From the NCBI RefSeq assembly GCF_001746205.1, contig NZ_MDCO01000012.1:124001-188000 (forward strand): a stretch of DNA of 64,000 bases, given 5' to 3'. Made by a program: the position numbers and the translations under genes. Source of the stretch: Brachyspira hampsonii (GTDB lineage: Bacteria; Spirochaetota; Brachyspiria; Brachyspirales; Brachyspiraceae). Shown piece after piece: positions 26,555 to 35,486 of this stretch (positions are counted from its first letter, which is position 1; every line of letters starts with the position of its first letter). The notes under the pieces are model-generated. The model was given only the letters and a program-made list of their open reading frames with translations. It did not search any database and had not been told where the DNA came from.

Positions 26555-28395
26555 TGGAAAAGAAAATGGAAAAACAATTTAAACCAAAAAATAAAGAAGA
26601 ATTACAAAAATTAGTTCAGGATGAAAGCATTAATCTTGGAAGTATTGATACAAGTTTAATAACAGACATGAGCGAATTGTTTAAAAACAGTAAGAGAATA
26701 AATTTTGAAGGACTTGAAACTTGGGATACCTCTAATGTTACAGATATGTCAGATATGTTTATGGGGGCTGTAAACTTTAATTCTAATATAAATAATTGGA
26801 ATGTTTCAAAAGTTACTAATATGTTCGGTATATTTGCAAGTGCTAAAAACTTCAATCAGCCATTAAATGATTGGAATGTATCTAATGTAACAAATATGGA
26901 ATTTATGTTTTCTGAAGCTAAAAATTTTAATCAGCCTTTAGATAAATGGGATACTTCTAAAGTTATCAGTATGAGATGTATGTTTTATAAAGCTGTAAAT
27001 TTCAATCAGGATTTAAATAATTGGGATACTTCTAATGTAGAAAATATGCAAAGTATGTTTTCAAAGGCTTATAATTTTAATCAGGCTCTTAATAATTGGA
27101 ATGTCAGCAAAACAGAAAAAATGCTTGGTATGTTTGAGAATGCTTATAACTTTAATCAGCTGCTTGATAAATGGGATACTTCTAATGTTTTATATATGAA
27201 CTATATGTTTTTTAATGCGAAAAGTTTTAATCAGGATATTGGAAGCTGGAATGTTTTTAATGCAATTAGTATGTCATATATGTTTAGTGGTGCTGAGAGT
27301 TTTAATCATTCTATAGAAAATTGGATTATTAATGAGGCTTGTTTTATTAGGGAGTTTTTTTCGGGTGCTTCTTCTTTTAAGAATGTGAAGTCTATATTAA
27401 ATATTTATTTTCTTTCCAAAGGAAGTGATAGAAAAAAACTTTTATTAATGCTTGAAAACTGCGATATAAAAGAAGTGTATAAAGAAGTTTTAAAATATAA
27501 TAAACTTAAAGATTTTATTAAAAAACTTGAAAATACTTATTATGATGAATTAAAAGAATTAATTGATAATAAAGAAGATATTATAAAAGAATACAAAAAA
27601 TTAAAGGCTAATAATATCAAATTAAAAGAAAATGAAAAATATCAACCTAAAGATAAAATAGAATTATTAAAATTAATAAAAGAAAAAGTAAAATTTAATA
27701 AAATGGATACTAGTTTAATAACTGACATGTCTGGTTTATTTCAAAATTCAAAACTTAAAAAATTTGACGGTATTGAAACTTGGGACACTTCAAATGTTGA
27801 AGATATGCATAACATGTTTAAAGGAGTTCTATATTTTAATCATAACATAGAAAATTGGAATGTATCTAAGGTTATTAATATGGAATATATGTTTTCAGGC
27901 TGTACTAGATTCAATCAGCCTCTTAATAATTGGGACGTTTCTAATGTCAAGTATATGAGTTTTATGTTTTCAGATTGTGCAAGTTTTGACAGTGATTTAA
28001 GCAGTTGGAATACATCTAATGTAGAAATAATGATCTTTATGTTTAAAAGTGCGTATTCTTTTAATCAGGATATTTCTAAATGGAATGTAAGCAAAGTAAA
28101 ATATACAGATGCTATGTTTAAAGATGCTAAGAGTTTTAATCAGACTTTAAATGATTGGGATATGAGTAATATTGAATCTATAAATGGAATGTTTCATAGT
28201 GCTTCAAATTTCAATCAGCCTTTAGATAAATGGAATCTATCTAATATTAAAAATATATCATTTGCATTTTATAACTGCTCAAATTTTAATCAGGATTTAG
28301 AATCTTGGAAATTGTCAAATGAGGTTAATATGAAATATGCTTTTTCAGGTTCGCTTGTAGAAAGACATGAACCTTATTGGTATATAGAAAATTAA
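26554..28395 (+). CDS. DUF285/BspA-type repeat protein, paralogue of the 21993 gene
   Basis: 613 residues with the same plan as the 21993 gene: capping sequence, a first block of 25-residue units (about 35-290), a helical linker with the shared phrase EDIIKEYK, a second cap (DTSLITDMSGLF) and a second block (about 400-605). No signal peptide. Two in-frame ATGs compete: 26554, which arises from the repeat described above, and 26566, which matches the MSEKQF start of the paralogue. Neither has a good Shine-Dalgarno sequence, so expression may be low or rely on readthrough from upstream. Confidence 0.8.
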   Translation: MEKKMEKQFKPKNKEELQKLVQDESINLGSIDTSLITDMSELFKNSKRINFEGLETWDTSNVTDMSDMFMGAVNFNSNINNWNVSKVTNMFGIFASAKNFNQPLNDWNVSNVTNMEFMFSEAKNFNQPLDKWDTSKVISMRCMFYKAVNFNQDLNNWDTSNVENMQSMFSKAYNFNQALNNWNVSKTEKMLGMFENAYNFNQLLDKWDTSNVLYMNYMFFNAKSFNQDIGSWNVFNAISMSYMFSGAESFNHSIENWIINEACFIREFFSGASSFKNVKSILNIYFLSKGSDRKKLLLMLENCDIKEVYKEVLKYNKLKDFIKKLENTYYDELKELIDNKEDIIKEYKKLKANNIKLKENEKYQPKDKIELLKLIKEKVKFNKMDTSLITDMSGLFQNSKLKKFDGIETWDTSNVEDMHNMFKGVLYFNHNIENWNVSKVINMEYMFSGCTRFNQPLNNWDVSNVKYMSFMFSDCASFDSDLSSWNTSNVEIMIFMFKSAYSFNQDISKWNVSKVKYTDAMFKDAKSFNQTLNDWDMSNIESINGMFHSASNFNQPLDKWNLSNIKNISFAFYNCSNFNQDLESWKLSNEVNMKYAFSGSLVERHEPYWYIEN

Positions 28396-28418
28396 AAAAA
28401 TATGATTTTATTCTAACT

Positions 28419-28732
28419 CCCGCCCTTTATATTTTATTGTTTTATTTAGGTATTTTAATTCTATTATACTTACAGCTTCATCTGTTATTTAAGGCACCCA
28501 CCCTAGCTTTATTTAAATATTACTGTCTTTCTACCCGCACGCAGAACTAAATTAATAAAATATAAAAAATAAAAAAATAAATGGCATTAATATTAAAACT
28601 TGATTAAACGTGCGGGGGAAACGAAACAATAAATTTATAAAACGCTTGGGCGGGCGTGTCTTTAATAATTAAAACTTTAAATATTAATAAAGCTATAATA
28701 AAAAATGAAAACATCTGATTTTAAAGGGCGGG
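28419..28732. repeat. Nested GC-rich inverted-repeat element, copy D (complete)
   Basis: Left arms: CCCGCCCTTTA at 28419-28429, GGCACCCACCCTAG at 28493-28506 and CCCGCACGCAGAA at 28534-28546. Right arms: AACGTGCGGGGG near 28607-28617, GCTTGGGCGGGCGTGTC at 28644-28660 and TAAAGGGCGGG at 28722-28732. The outer arms are perfect reverse complements 314 bases apart, with two further pairs nested inside. It lies between the convergent ends of the third DUF285 gene and flaB. Confidence 0.85.
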
Positions 28733-28748
28733 CATGTAATTAGATTAT

Positions 28749-28794
28749 AAAAAATAGCCAGCCCCATTAAAATTAATGAGACCAGCTATTTTTT
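28749..28794. terminator. Bidirectional terminator between the DUF285 cluster and flaB
   Basis: AAAAAATAGC at 28749-28758 pairs with GCTATTTTTT at 28785-28794, with a second inner helix around ATTAA/TTAAT. A U-run follows in either direction, 27 bases past the flaB stop. Confidence 0.8.
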
Positions 28795-28820
28795 AATTAG
28801 TCTGCTATAAACGAACTAAA

Positions 28821-29678
28821 TCATTGTACCAAACGTAAAACACCTTGGTTCATAGTATTAGCTTGAGCCAACATAGCCAAGTTAGTCTGACTTAAAATTT
28901 GGTCTTTAGCGAATTTAACAGAAGTTTCAGCCATATCAGTATCTCTGATTCTGCTTTCAGAAGCTGCAGTGTTTTCATAAGCAATCATCAAACCTTGAGC
29001 AGTAAGCTCTAATCTGTTTTGATAAGCACCTAAATTAGATCTTTGTTTAGAAACTTTCATTAAAGCTTCATCAACTAAACCTATAGCACTGTTAGCTTTG
29101 TCTATAGAAGAAATAGAGATGCTAGTACCTTCAGGAGTTTGTAAACCTAAAGCAGCAGCAGTCATAGTTCCTATATAAACTCTTCTTCTTTCGTCCATGT
29201 TTGCACCCATATGAAACCACATAGAAGCAACAGGAGCTCCACCTTCGTTAGGGTTAGCAAATCTTCCAGTTAACATGTTAAGAGTATTGAATTGAGCTTG
29301 GCTAGCAATACGGTTAACTTCATCAACTAATTGAGAAACTTCAACTTGAATGAGCATTCTGTCAGCATCAGTATAAATACCGTTAGCAGATTGTACAGAC
29401 AATTCACGTATTCTTTGTAAAATGTCTTGGCTTTCTTGAAGGTAACCTTCAGTAGTTTGAATGAAAGATATACCGTCTTGAGTGTTTCTTTCAGCCTGAC
29501 GCAAACCGCGGATTTGTGTTCTCATTTTTTCAGATACTGCAAGTCCTGAAGCATCGTCTCCAGCTCTGTTGATTCTTAATCCAGAAGATAAAGCAGCCAT
29601 GTCTTTAGAAAGGTCTACATTTCTGAATTTTAATGTACGCTGTGCATTTATAGCACTAATGTTGTTATTGATGATCAT
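28821..29678 (-). CDS. flaB: Flagellin core protein FlaB
   Basis: Subunit of the periplasmic flagellar filament core. 285 residues from ATG 29678, where GGAGG lies at a perfect 6-base spacing; the ATG at 29684 abuts the ribosome-binding site. The N-terminal D0/D1 segment ([36 protein letters not shown]) and C-terminal D1/D0 segment ([23 protein letters not shown]) are intact. There is no signal peptide, as expected for export through the flagellar apparatus. A sigma-28-like promoter lies about 250 bases upstream, leaving a long structured leader. Confidence 0.97.
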   Translation of the reverse strand: MIINNNISAINAQRTLKFRNVDLSKDMAALSSGLRINRAGDDASGLAVSEKMRTQIRGLRQAERNTQDGISFIQTTEGYLQESQDILQRIRELSVQSANGIYTDADRMLIQVEVSQLVDEVNRIASQAQFNTLNMLTGRFANPNEGGAPVASMWFHMGANMDERRRVYIGTMTAAALGLQTPEGTSISISSIDKANSAIGLVDEALMKVSKQRSNLGAYQNRLELTAQGLMIAYENTAASESRIRDTDMAETSVKFAKDQILSQTNLAMLAQANTMNQGVLRLVQ

Positions 29679-29684
29679 CGTCAT

Positions 29685-29921
29685 CCTCCATGATATTTAT
29701 TCAAAAAGGCATCCGTGCCTAATTGGCAAAAAATATTAAAGAGAATTTAAGGTATTCCGACAATCTTAGTAACTATATGAAGTTGCCAAAATACCATTAA
29801 ATCCTATAGTAAGAATATATAACGCCAAATATATTCTTAATAAATTATATGGTATCAACTAAGCAAATAGGGAGTTCGAGACCGCCAAATACTTGAACTC
29901 TCATTTTGCTTTACAATAATT
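29685..29921 (-). promoter_or_regulatory. Structured flaB leader with repeated hairpins and CsrA-like sites
   Basis: Read on the minus strand, the leader has a hairpin with arms GAGTTCAAG/CTCGAACTC (29869-29899 region) and an 11-bp perfect hairpin TAAGAATATAT/ATATATTCTTA (29810-29839). Two loops and one further site each contain a TTTGGC word, and a complementary TTGCCAA lies nearer the start codon. At 29707-29720 a 5-bp stem AGGCA/TGCCT closes a CGGA loop, and AGGATG overlaps the Shine-Dalgarno; this is the layout of CsrA repression sites. In Borrelia, CsrA is known to repress FlaB. The claim here is inference from sequence. Confidence 0.55.
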
Positions 29922-29928
29922 TTCGGAC

Positions 29929-29956
29929 TAGTCGGCATAAAGTTTAATTTGGTTTA
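29929..29956 (-). promoter_or_regulatory. Sigma-28-like promoter of flaB
   Basis: On the minus strand TAAA (29953-29956), 16 bases, then GCCGACTA (29929-29936). The FliA consensus is TAAA, 15 bases, GCCGATAA, so six of eight bases of the -10 match and the spacing is one longer. Confidence 0.6.
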
Positions 29957-29960
29957 GCAT

Positions 29961-30198
29961 TTTTTTCTTTTTTTTCTAAAAAAAATTAAAAATAATCATT
30001 ATATGATACATTTTATACATAAAGTATAAATTTATTTAAAATAATCTTAATTCATATCGAAAAATATCAAATATAATCATCAGATTTATAGAAAATAATA
30101 TGTATTTTTATATATTTTCAGCTTTTAGACTGCAAATATTTTTTATCTTTAGTAGTTTTATTAATTTTTTTAATAATTTTAAAATTTAATCACATTTG
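29961..30198. other. AT-rich spacer between the flaB promoter and repeat copy E
   Basis: Very AT-rich, with long T- and A-runs and no credible open reading frame or structured RNA that I could see. Confidence 0.3.
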
Positions 30199-30510
30199 CC
30201 CACCCTATAGCCATATAACTTAAATATGAAATTCTTATTTTTTATTTTTTTTATTACTAAAATTAGACTTTTTAATTCCCACCCTAATATACTTAGATTT
30301 AAAACTTATTCAAACGCACGCAGAGTAAAACTTAAAATATGAATCAATTAATAATCATAATTTAAATAACATATAAAATTTTATTCACCGTGCGTTTAGC
30401 AGATAATAGATTTAAATAATGCTTGGGCGGGTGCTTATAAATTCTAATTAAGCATTTAAGGAAATTTAAATATAATTTTCTAAACAAGCTAAAAAATATA
30501 AAGGGCGGGG
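30199..30510. repeat. Nested GC-rich inverted-repeat element, copy E (complete)
   Basis: Left arms: CCCACCCTATAG at 30199-30210, CCCACCCTAA at 30278-30287 and ACGCACGCAGAG at 30314-30325. Right arms: TTCACCGTGCGTTT at 30384-30397, CTTGGGCGGGTGCT at 30422-30435 and AAAGGGCGGGG at 30500-30510. Same orientation as C1, C2 and D. It sits downstream of the truncated ankyrin gene. Confidence 0.83.
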
Positions 30511-30617
30511 TATGTAGATAAAATTTTTTATTTTCTCTTATAACAAATTACAGATTTTAATCAAAATTTCCAATTTATTTCTAATTTTCATAGTAAAATC
30601 CTATATTTACAGGTAAT

Positions 30618-31202
30618 TTAAGAAACAAGAGATAGTACATTTAATGAAAGTAATAATGAAAAATTAATAAATCCATCGTCTGCTCTTAAATTAACTAAAG
30701 CCCCATTATCAATCAAAGCTTTTGCTATATCATAATGCCCGTATGATGAAGCTATCATTAAAGGGGTAGAATTAGTATAGTGTTTAACATCGCCTATAGT
30801 AAGCTCGCCTTTTGAAGCAGCATTTATACCGCCCTCATTTATCAATTCAATCATTTCAGAAACGCCTGTTTTATTTTTATTTTTTTCTAATAGTTTTAAT
30901 AATTCTTCGCTAGGCATTATTATTTCATTTGTAGTTACTGTATTTTTTAATTTATAATTATTACTGTTATTAAAAGTGTTATTATTTTTTGTTTCTTCCT
31001 TTATCTCTTCATTTTCAGTATATTCATCAGCTTCTTTATCAGGCTTTATTAATGTATTATCTTCTATTTGTATATCATCTGTTGTTTCTTCATTATTTAT
31101 AATACTGTCTTTTACTTCATCATTATTGCTTTCACTACTAGCATATAAAGCTATTGCAGTCATTATAATTATTATAAAGATAATAATGATTTTGTTTTTC
31201 AT
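30618..31202 (-). CDS. Exported ankyrin-repeat protein, apparently truncated
   Basis: 194 residues from ATG 31202 (AAGG 8 bases upstream). A signal-like hydrophobic segment (residues 4-20) is followed by an acidic Asn/Glu-rich region to about residue 90. A single good ankyrin unit then follows (STPLMIASSYGHYDIAKALIDNGALVNLRADDG). The protein breaks off in a hydrophobic tail (FINFSLLLSLNVLSLVS) where further units would be expected. It may be the stump of a longer gene; repeat copy E begins about 110 bases past the stop. Expected place is the periplasm or envelope. Confidence 0.6.
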   Translation of the reverse strand: MKNKIIIIFIIIIMTAIALYASSESNNDEVKDSIINNEETTDDIQIEDNTLIKPDKEADEYTENEEIKEETKNNNTFNNSNNYKLKNTVTTNEIIMPSEELLKLLEKNKNKTGVSEMIELINEGGINAASKGELTIGDVKHYTNSTPLMIASSYGHYDIAKALIDNGALVNLRADDGFINFSLLLSLNVLSLVS

Positions 31203-31329
31203 AATTTCAACCTTAAACAGCATATTTTATTTTATGATACCATAAATGAATATAAAAGTAAAGAAAACATTAATTACCATTATACCGTATATAAAAAATC
31301 AATTAAAAATATGTTCTTAATAAAAAAAC

Positions 31330-31505
31330 AGCTGACAATTAAATCTGCCAGCTTCTCAATTTTTTTTATTATTGCTAGTGATAAACTCGCTTTAAACTAG
31401 CTGACAACTAAAGTTATCAGCTTCTAGATTTTTTTATTATTGCTATGTTCGCCTCGCCTTAAAGGAATGAATAAATAAATTTATTCATTGGCTACCCAAA
31501 GGGTA
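31330..31505. repeat. Hairpin-rich intergenic repeat tract
   Basis: Two direct repeats of 47-48 bases (31330-31377 and 31399-31445) each form an AGCTGACA/AGCT-ended hairpin followed on the plus strand by a T-run and TTATTATTGCTA. Next come a perfect 10-bp hairpin (31466-31475 with 31480-31489) and a TACCC/GGGTA hairpin (31493-31505). T-runs follow the first two hairpins on the plus strand, opposite to both neighbouring genes, so they are not simple gene terminators. The TTATTATTGCTA word recurs near 50186. Confidence 0.65.
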
Positions 31506-31528
31506 CCTACTCGGTCGGCTCACTTATA

Positions 31529-32635
31529 TTATTTTTCTAAAGCTAATATATCATCATAGCCTTTTTCTCTAGCTATATCAAATACTGTTTTACCTTCTTC
31601 ATTAACTGCAGAAGTATCAGCCCCGTTTTCTATAAGAAGTTTTACTAATTCTGTATTTTCTACTGATATATCATTGTCTATAGCTTCAATCATTAAACTT
31701 ATTTCTTTAGAATATGCTGGTACATTAACATCTGCCCATTGTTCTATCAAATATTTAGCTATTTCTGTACTTTCATCATAAACAGTATCAGATAATAAAG
31801 AATATGAAATGCCATTCTCAGTATATTTCATTTTAGGATCAATGCCCTTTGAAACTAAATATTTTACAATATCAATATTATGCGTTTTTCTAATAACATT
31901 TGCAATTACTGGTGTTCCGTTTTTATTGACTCTTTTTATATCAGCTCCATTTTCCGTAAGCAATTTAAATATCTCAAAATTAAGTTTACTGTCCATAATA
32001 TTATTTGAATTCATCAAAATATCTAATATAGAAAAATCTTCTCCTTCATCTCCTATATAAATATTATTAACTTTAGCACCAGCATTAATTAATTCTTTAA
32101 ATATTAAGATACTAACTTCATTATCATCAGCGGCACAGTCAACAGCATGTAATAAAGCATCAAGTCCGTCATAATCTTTAGCATTAACATCAGCATTATT
32201 TTTTATAAGCTCTTTTAAAAGTTTTAAATATCCCCTCCTAGATGCAGACATTAAAGGAGTCATTTTTACAAAATCTGCTGTTCTTTCATTAACATCAGCA
32301 CCATAATTAATAATTTCAATAGCTTTTTCTTCTGTAGGATAATAATTAATAGCGAACATTATAGGTGTTTCATCTGTATATTTTGACTGCCATTCATCTA
32401 AAGAGGCTTTATCTTTTATGAGATTAAAATCTGCAATAGCTTGTGCATATACTTCAGATAATGAAGCATCATAATAAATATTAGCAGCATATCCTTCATA
32501 CTCTTTTGTATTGGCTTCTGCATTATTGGTATTAACGGCATTAGTATTTGCGTCTGCTTCTGTATTATCAGTTTTTTTAGAATTACAGCTTATTATACTG
32601 ATTAATATTAAAGCCGTTATAATTATTTTTTTCAT
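31529..32635 (-). CDS. Ankyrin-repeat lipoprotein
   Basis: 368 residues. The lipobox IISC predicts a lipidated Cys17, so the repeats are probably displayed in the periplasm. A short Asn/Ala/Thr-rich spacer (residues 20-45) precedes a solenoid of about seven ankyrin units. Good examples are KMTPLMSASRRGYLKLLKEL, DYDGLDALLHAVD and the final EEGKTVFDIAREKGYDDIL. Ankyrin repeats serve protein binding; no enzymatic domain is present. Multi-copy ankyrin lipoproteins are usual in Brachyspira. The related truncated gene at 30618 lies downstream. Confidence 0.85.
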   Translation of the reverse strand: MKKIIITALILISIISCNSKKTDNTEADANTNAVNTNNAEANTKEYEGYAANIYYDASLSEVYAQAIADFNLIKDKASLDEWQSKYTDETPIMFAINYYPTEEKAIEIINYGADVNERTADFVKMTPLMSASRRGYLKLLKELIKNNADVNAKDYDGLDALLHAVDCAADDNEVSILIFKELINAGAKVNNIYIGDEGEDFSILDILMNSNNIMDSKLNFEIFKLLTENGADIKRVNKNGTPVIANVIRKTHNIDIVKYLVSKGIDPKMKYTENGISYSLLSDTVYDESTEIAKYLIEQWADVNVPAYSKEISLMIEAIDNDISVENTELVKLLIENGADTSAVNEEGKTVFDIAREKGYDDILALEK

Positions 32636-32782
32636 AAAATGCTCCTCAATTTTATATCACTAATTATAGTAGACATTTTTACTTTGTCAATTTTTTAAAT
32701 ATAATAGATATGTTACAATTTTATACATATAATGATATGTTTATACAATAAATTTAAAATAATATTTACAGTTTTAATGATT

Positions 32783-32882
32783 GGGGCTTTGCCTACGAAG
32801 TACACAGTCGTGCCCCGCTCTGCGTGCTTCGCAAAACCCCACTTCTTTTGTACGCTTCCGCCAGTGGCGTGACACAAAGAAG
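32783..32882. repeat. GC-rich double-hairpin element
   Basis: A stretch much richer in GC than its surroundings. Hairpin 1 (32783-32840): GGGGCTTTGC pairs with GCAAAACCCC and, inside, GAAGTACACAG pairs (one mismatch, one wobble) with CTGCGTGCTTC. Hairpin 2 (32842-32882): CTTCTTTTGT pairs with ACACAAAGAAG around a CGCCAGTGGCG centre. No start codon or ribosome-binding site suggests a gene. The composition and tidy structure suggest a dispersed repeat or a structured RNA; no second copy is in this window. Confidence 0.6.
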
Positions 32883-33046
32883 CCAAAAGACTGCATTTTT
32901 ATATATTATTTATTTAGATAAAATCATATTATATATTTTATAATTAAATGTATACATTTATAAAATTTCAACAGTTCTAATATACAAATATCTTAAATCT
33001 TACATTTAAGATATGCCATACATTTAATTAACTTTATAACTTAAAC

Positions 33047-35302
33047 TTAATTTTTCATTAAAGTGTTCAAAGCCCCGCCGTTTTTAAACCATTCAATCTG
33101 TGCTTCATTGTATGTATGCATAACCTCAAATGTATCTTCGCTTCTGTCTTCATGAATAAGTTTAACAGTTAAGTTTTGTTTAGGCTTAAAATTATCAAGT
33201 CCTAATATGGTTATTTTATCTTTTTCCTGTATCTTATTATAATCATTTTTATCTGCAAAAGTTATGGCAAGCATACCTTGTTTTTTTAAGTTTGTTTCAT
33301 GTATCCTAGCAAAACTTTTAGCCAAAACCGCTTTAACATTCAAAAATCTAGGCTCCATTGCTGCATGTTCCCTGCTTGAACCTTCTCCGTAATTTTCTTC
33401 TGCCACTACTACAGATGATATATTTTTTTGTTTGTATTCTTTAGCTGTTTTTGACACTTCTTCATAATCATTATTTAATTGATTGAATACAGAGTTTGTT
33501 TTATCATTAAAGAAATTAACAGCCACCATTAACATGTTGTCTGATATATTTTCCAAATGTCCTCTGAATTTAAGCCAAGGTCCAGCCATTGATATATGAT
33601 CTGTAGTGCATTTACCTTTTACTTTTATAAGCAGAGGCATATTATTAAAATCATTAATATTAAATTTATCGAAGGGCTTTAGTAATTGTAAGCGTTTAGA
33701 ATCTTTATCTATTACAATTTCAATTTTTGGGTCTGGATTATTCTGTCTTTTTTTATTTTCTGTGTTTAATCCGTTTTTTGGCAAAGCTATTCCTATAGGG
33801 GCATCGAGTTTAACTTTTTTTCCTTCTTCATTTGTAAGAGTGTCTTTAAGAGGATTAAATCTCAAATCACCTGCTATACTCAAAGCCATTACAGTTTCTG
33901 GAGAAGCAACGAATGCATGAGTATTAGGATTACCATCAGTGCGTTTTGCAAAGTTTCTATTAAAAGATGTTACTATAGAGTTTGCTCTTGTATTATCTTT
34001 ATCTTGTCTGTTCCATTGTCCTATACAAGGTCCGCAGGCATTAGTCATTATAACAGCACCTATTTTTTTGAAGTCATCTATTATGCCGTCTCTTAATGCA
34101 GCATTATATGACGCTTCAGAACCGGGATTAATTATTATTTTTGATTTTACTTTTAATTTTTTATCTATAACCTGACGTGCTATTGAGGAAGCTTTACTTA
34201 AATCATGATAAGATGAATTGGTACAAGAACCTATTAATCCCACTTCCATAGCAGTAGGGTATTTATTTTCTTCTACTTTTTTGGCGAACTCACTTATAGT
34301 GCATGCAGCATCTGGAGTAAATGGTCCGTTTAAGTACGGTTCTAATTCAGATAAATTAATTTCTATTATTTTATCATAATATTTTTCTGGATTATCATAT
34401 ACTTCTTTATCAGCTTTTAAGTTATTAATATTTTCTTCTGCTAATTTTGCAACCTCTTCGCGTCCTGTAGCAATTAAATATTCTTTTATATTATTATCAT
34501 AAGGAAATATTGAAGTAGTAGCACCCACTTCAGCACCCATATTGCATATTGAAGCCTTTCCAGCAGCGGATATGGTAGAAGAACCTTCTCCGAAATATTC
34601 TATAATAGAATTAGTTCCACCTTTTACTGTTAAAATGCCTGCCAATTTTAATATAACATCTTTAGCACTAGCCCAACCGTTTAGAGAACCTGTTAATTTT
34701 ACTCCTATTATATTAGGTATTTTTAATTCCCATTCCATACCAGTCATCACATCCACAGCATCAGCTCCTCCAACACCTATGGCAAGCATTCCAAGTCCTC
34801 CAGCATTAGGAGTATGAGAGTCTGTACCTATCATCATACCAGCAGGAAAAGCGTAATTTTCTAACACTATTTGATGTATTATACCAGAACCTGCTTCCCA
34901 AAAACCAAGTCCGTATTTTTTTGCAACGCTTTCCAAAAAATTATAAACTTCTTTATTTATATTAAGTGCATTTTTCAAATCTTCTTCAGCACCTTTGCAT
35001 GCTTCTATTAAGTGATCGCAATGTATTGTAGCAGGTACGGCAGAAGATGTTTTTCCAGCATTCATGAACTGAAGAAGTGCCATCTGAGCTGTAGCGTCTT
35101 GCATTGCCACTCTATCTGGTCTGAAATCTGCATAGTCTTCTGCTCTTTTAAAATCTTTTATACTTTTTTCATCGTATAGGTGAGCGTATAGTATTTTTTC
35201 TGATAATGTTAATGCTCTGTTTAATTTTTGTTTTACATTATTAACTTTGTTAGAATAGTTTGAATAGAATTTTCTTATCATTTCAATGTCGTAAATTTCC
35301 AT
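33047..35302 (-). CDS. Aconitate hydratase (mitochondrial-type)
   Basis: Interconverts citrate and isocitrate through a [4Fe-4S] centre. 751 residues, the length of the mitochondrial-type branch. Family blocks seen: [25 protein letters not shown]-like segment, [13 protein letters not shown], and the cluster cysteines in [11 protein letters not shown] and [10 protein letters not shown]. The C-terminal swivel domain follows, with [15 protein letters not shown] promoter-like pair lies 39-67 bases upstream. No other TCA enzyme is adjacent, in line with the partial TCA cycles of anaerobic spirochaetes. Confidence 0.95.
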   Translation of the reverse strand: MEIYDIEMIRKFYSNYSNKVNNVKQKLNRALTLSEKILYAHLYDEKSIKDFKRAEDYADFRPDRVAMQDATAQMALLQFMNAGKTSSAVPATIHCDHLIEACKGAEEDLKNALNINKEVYNFLESVAKKYGLGFWEAGSGIIHQIVLENYAFPAGMMIGTDSHTPNAGGLGMLAIGVGGADAVDVMTGMEWELKIPNIIGVKLTGSLNGWASAKDVILKLAGILTVKGGTNSIIEYFGEGSSTISAAGKASICNMGAEVGATTSIFPYDNNIKEYLIATGREEVAKLAEENINNLKADKEVYDNPEKYYDKIIEINLSELEPYLNGPFTPDAACTISEFAKKVEENKYPTAMEVGLIGSCTNSSYHDLSKASSIARQVIDKKLKVKSKIIINPGSEASYNAALRDGIIDDFKKIGAVIMTNACGPCIGQWNRQDKDNTRANSIVTSFNRNFAKRTDGNPNTHAFVASPETVMALSIAGDLRFNPLKDTLTNEEGKKVKLDAPIGIALPKNGLNTENKKRQNNPDPKIEIVIDKDSKRLQLLKPFDKFNINDFNNMPLLIKVKGKCTTDHISMAGPWLKFRGHLENISDNMLMVAVNFFNDKTNSVFNQLNNDYEEVSKTAKEYKQKNISSVVVAEENYGEGSSREHAAMEPRFLNVKAVLAKSFARIHETNLKKQGMLAITFADKNDYNKIQEKDKITILGLDNFKPKQNLTVKLIHEDRSEDTFEVMHTYNEAQIEWFKNGGALNTLMKN

Positions 35303-35340
35303 GATTAATACCTTTTATAATAATATTTACATATAGTATT

Positions 35341-35369
35341 ACTATATAACAATATTCATTTTTTATCAA
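35341..35369 (-). promoter_or_regulatory. Promoter of the aconitase gene
   Basis: On the minus strand TTGATA (35364-35369), 17 bases, TATAGT (35341-35346). The start codon is 38 bases beyond the -10 box, with AAAGG in between. Confidence 0.55.
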
Positions 35370-35486
35370 TAGTATAATAATTTTTTTATTTTTTTAGGAA
35401 CTTTTTATTATTTTTATCGTCTAATAAAGCAAATAGAAATAATCAAATAAAAATAAAATAAAAAATAAATATTAGGAGATTAAACA

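Noticed and set aside
22110-28380. Regularly spaced 75-bp repeats that could be mistaken for a CRISPR array or satellite DNA
   Set aside because: The units are in frame, degenerate and encode the 25-residue DUF285 repeat; there are no constant repeats with unique spacers and no cas genes.
9127-30510. G-quadruplexes formed by the GGGCGGG arms
   Set aside because: Each arm has only two close G-runs; four runs are not available within a normal loop distance, and the arms have complementary partners instead.
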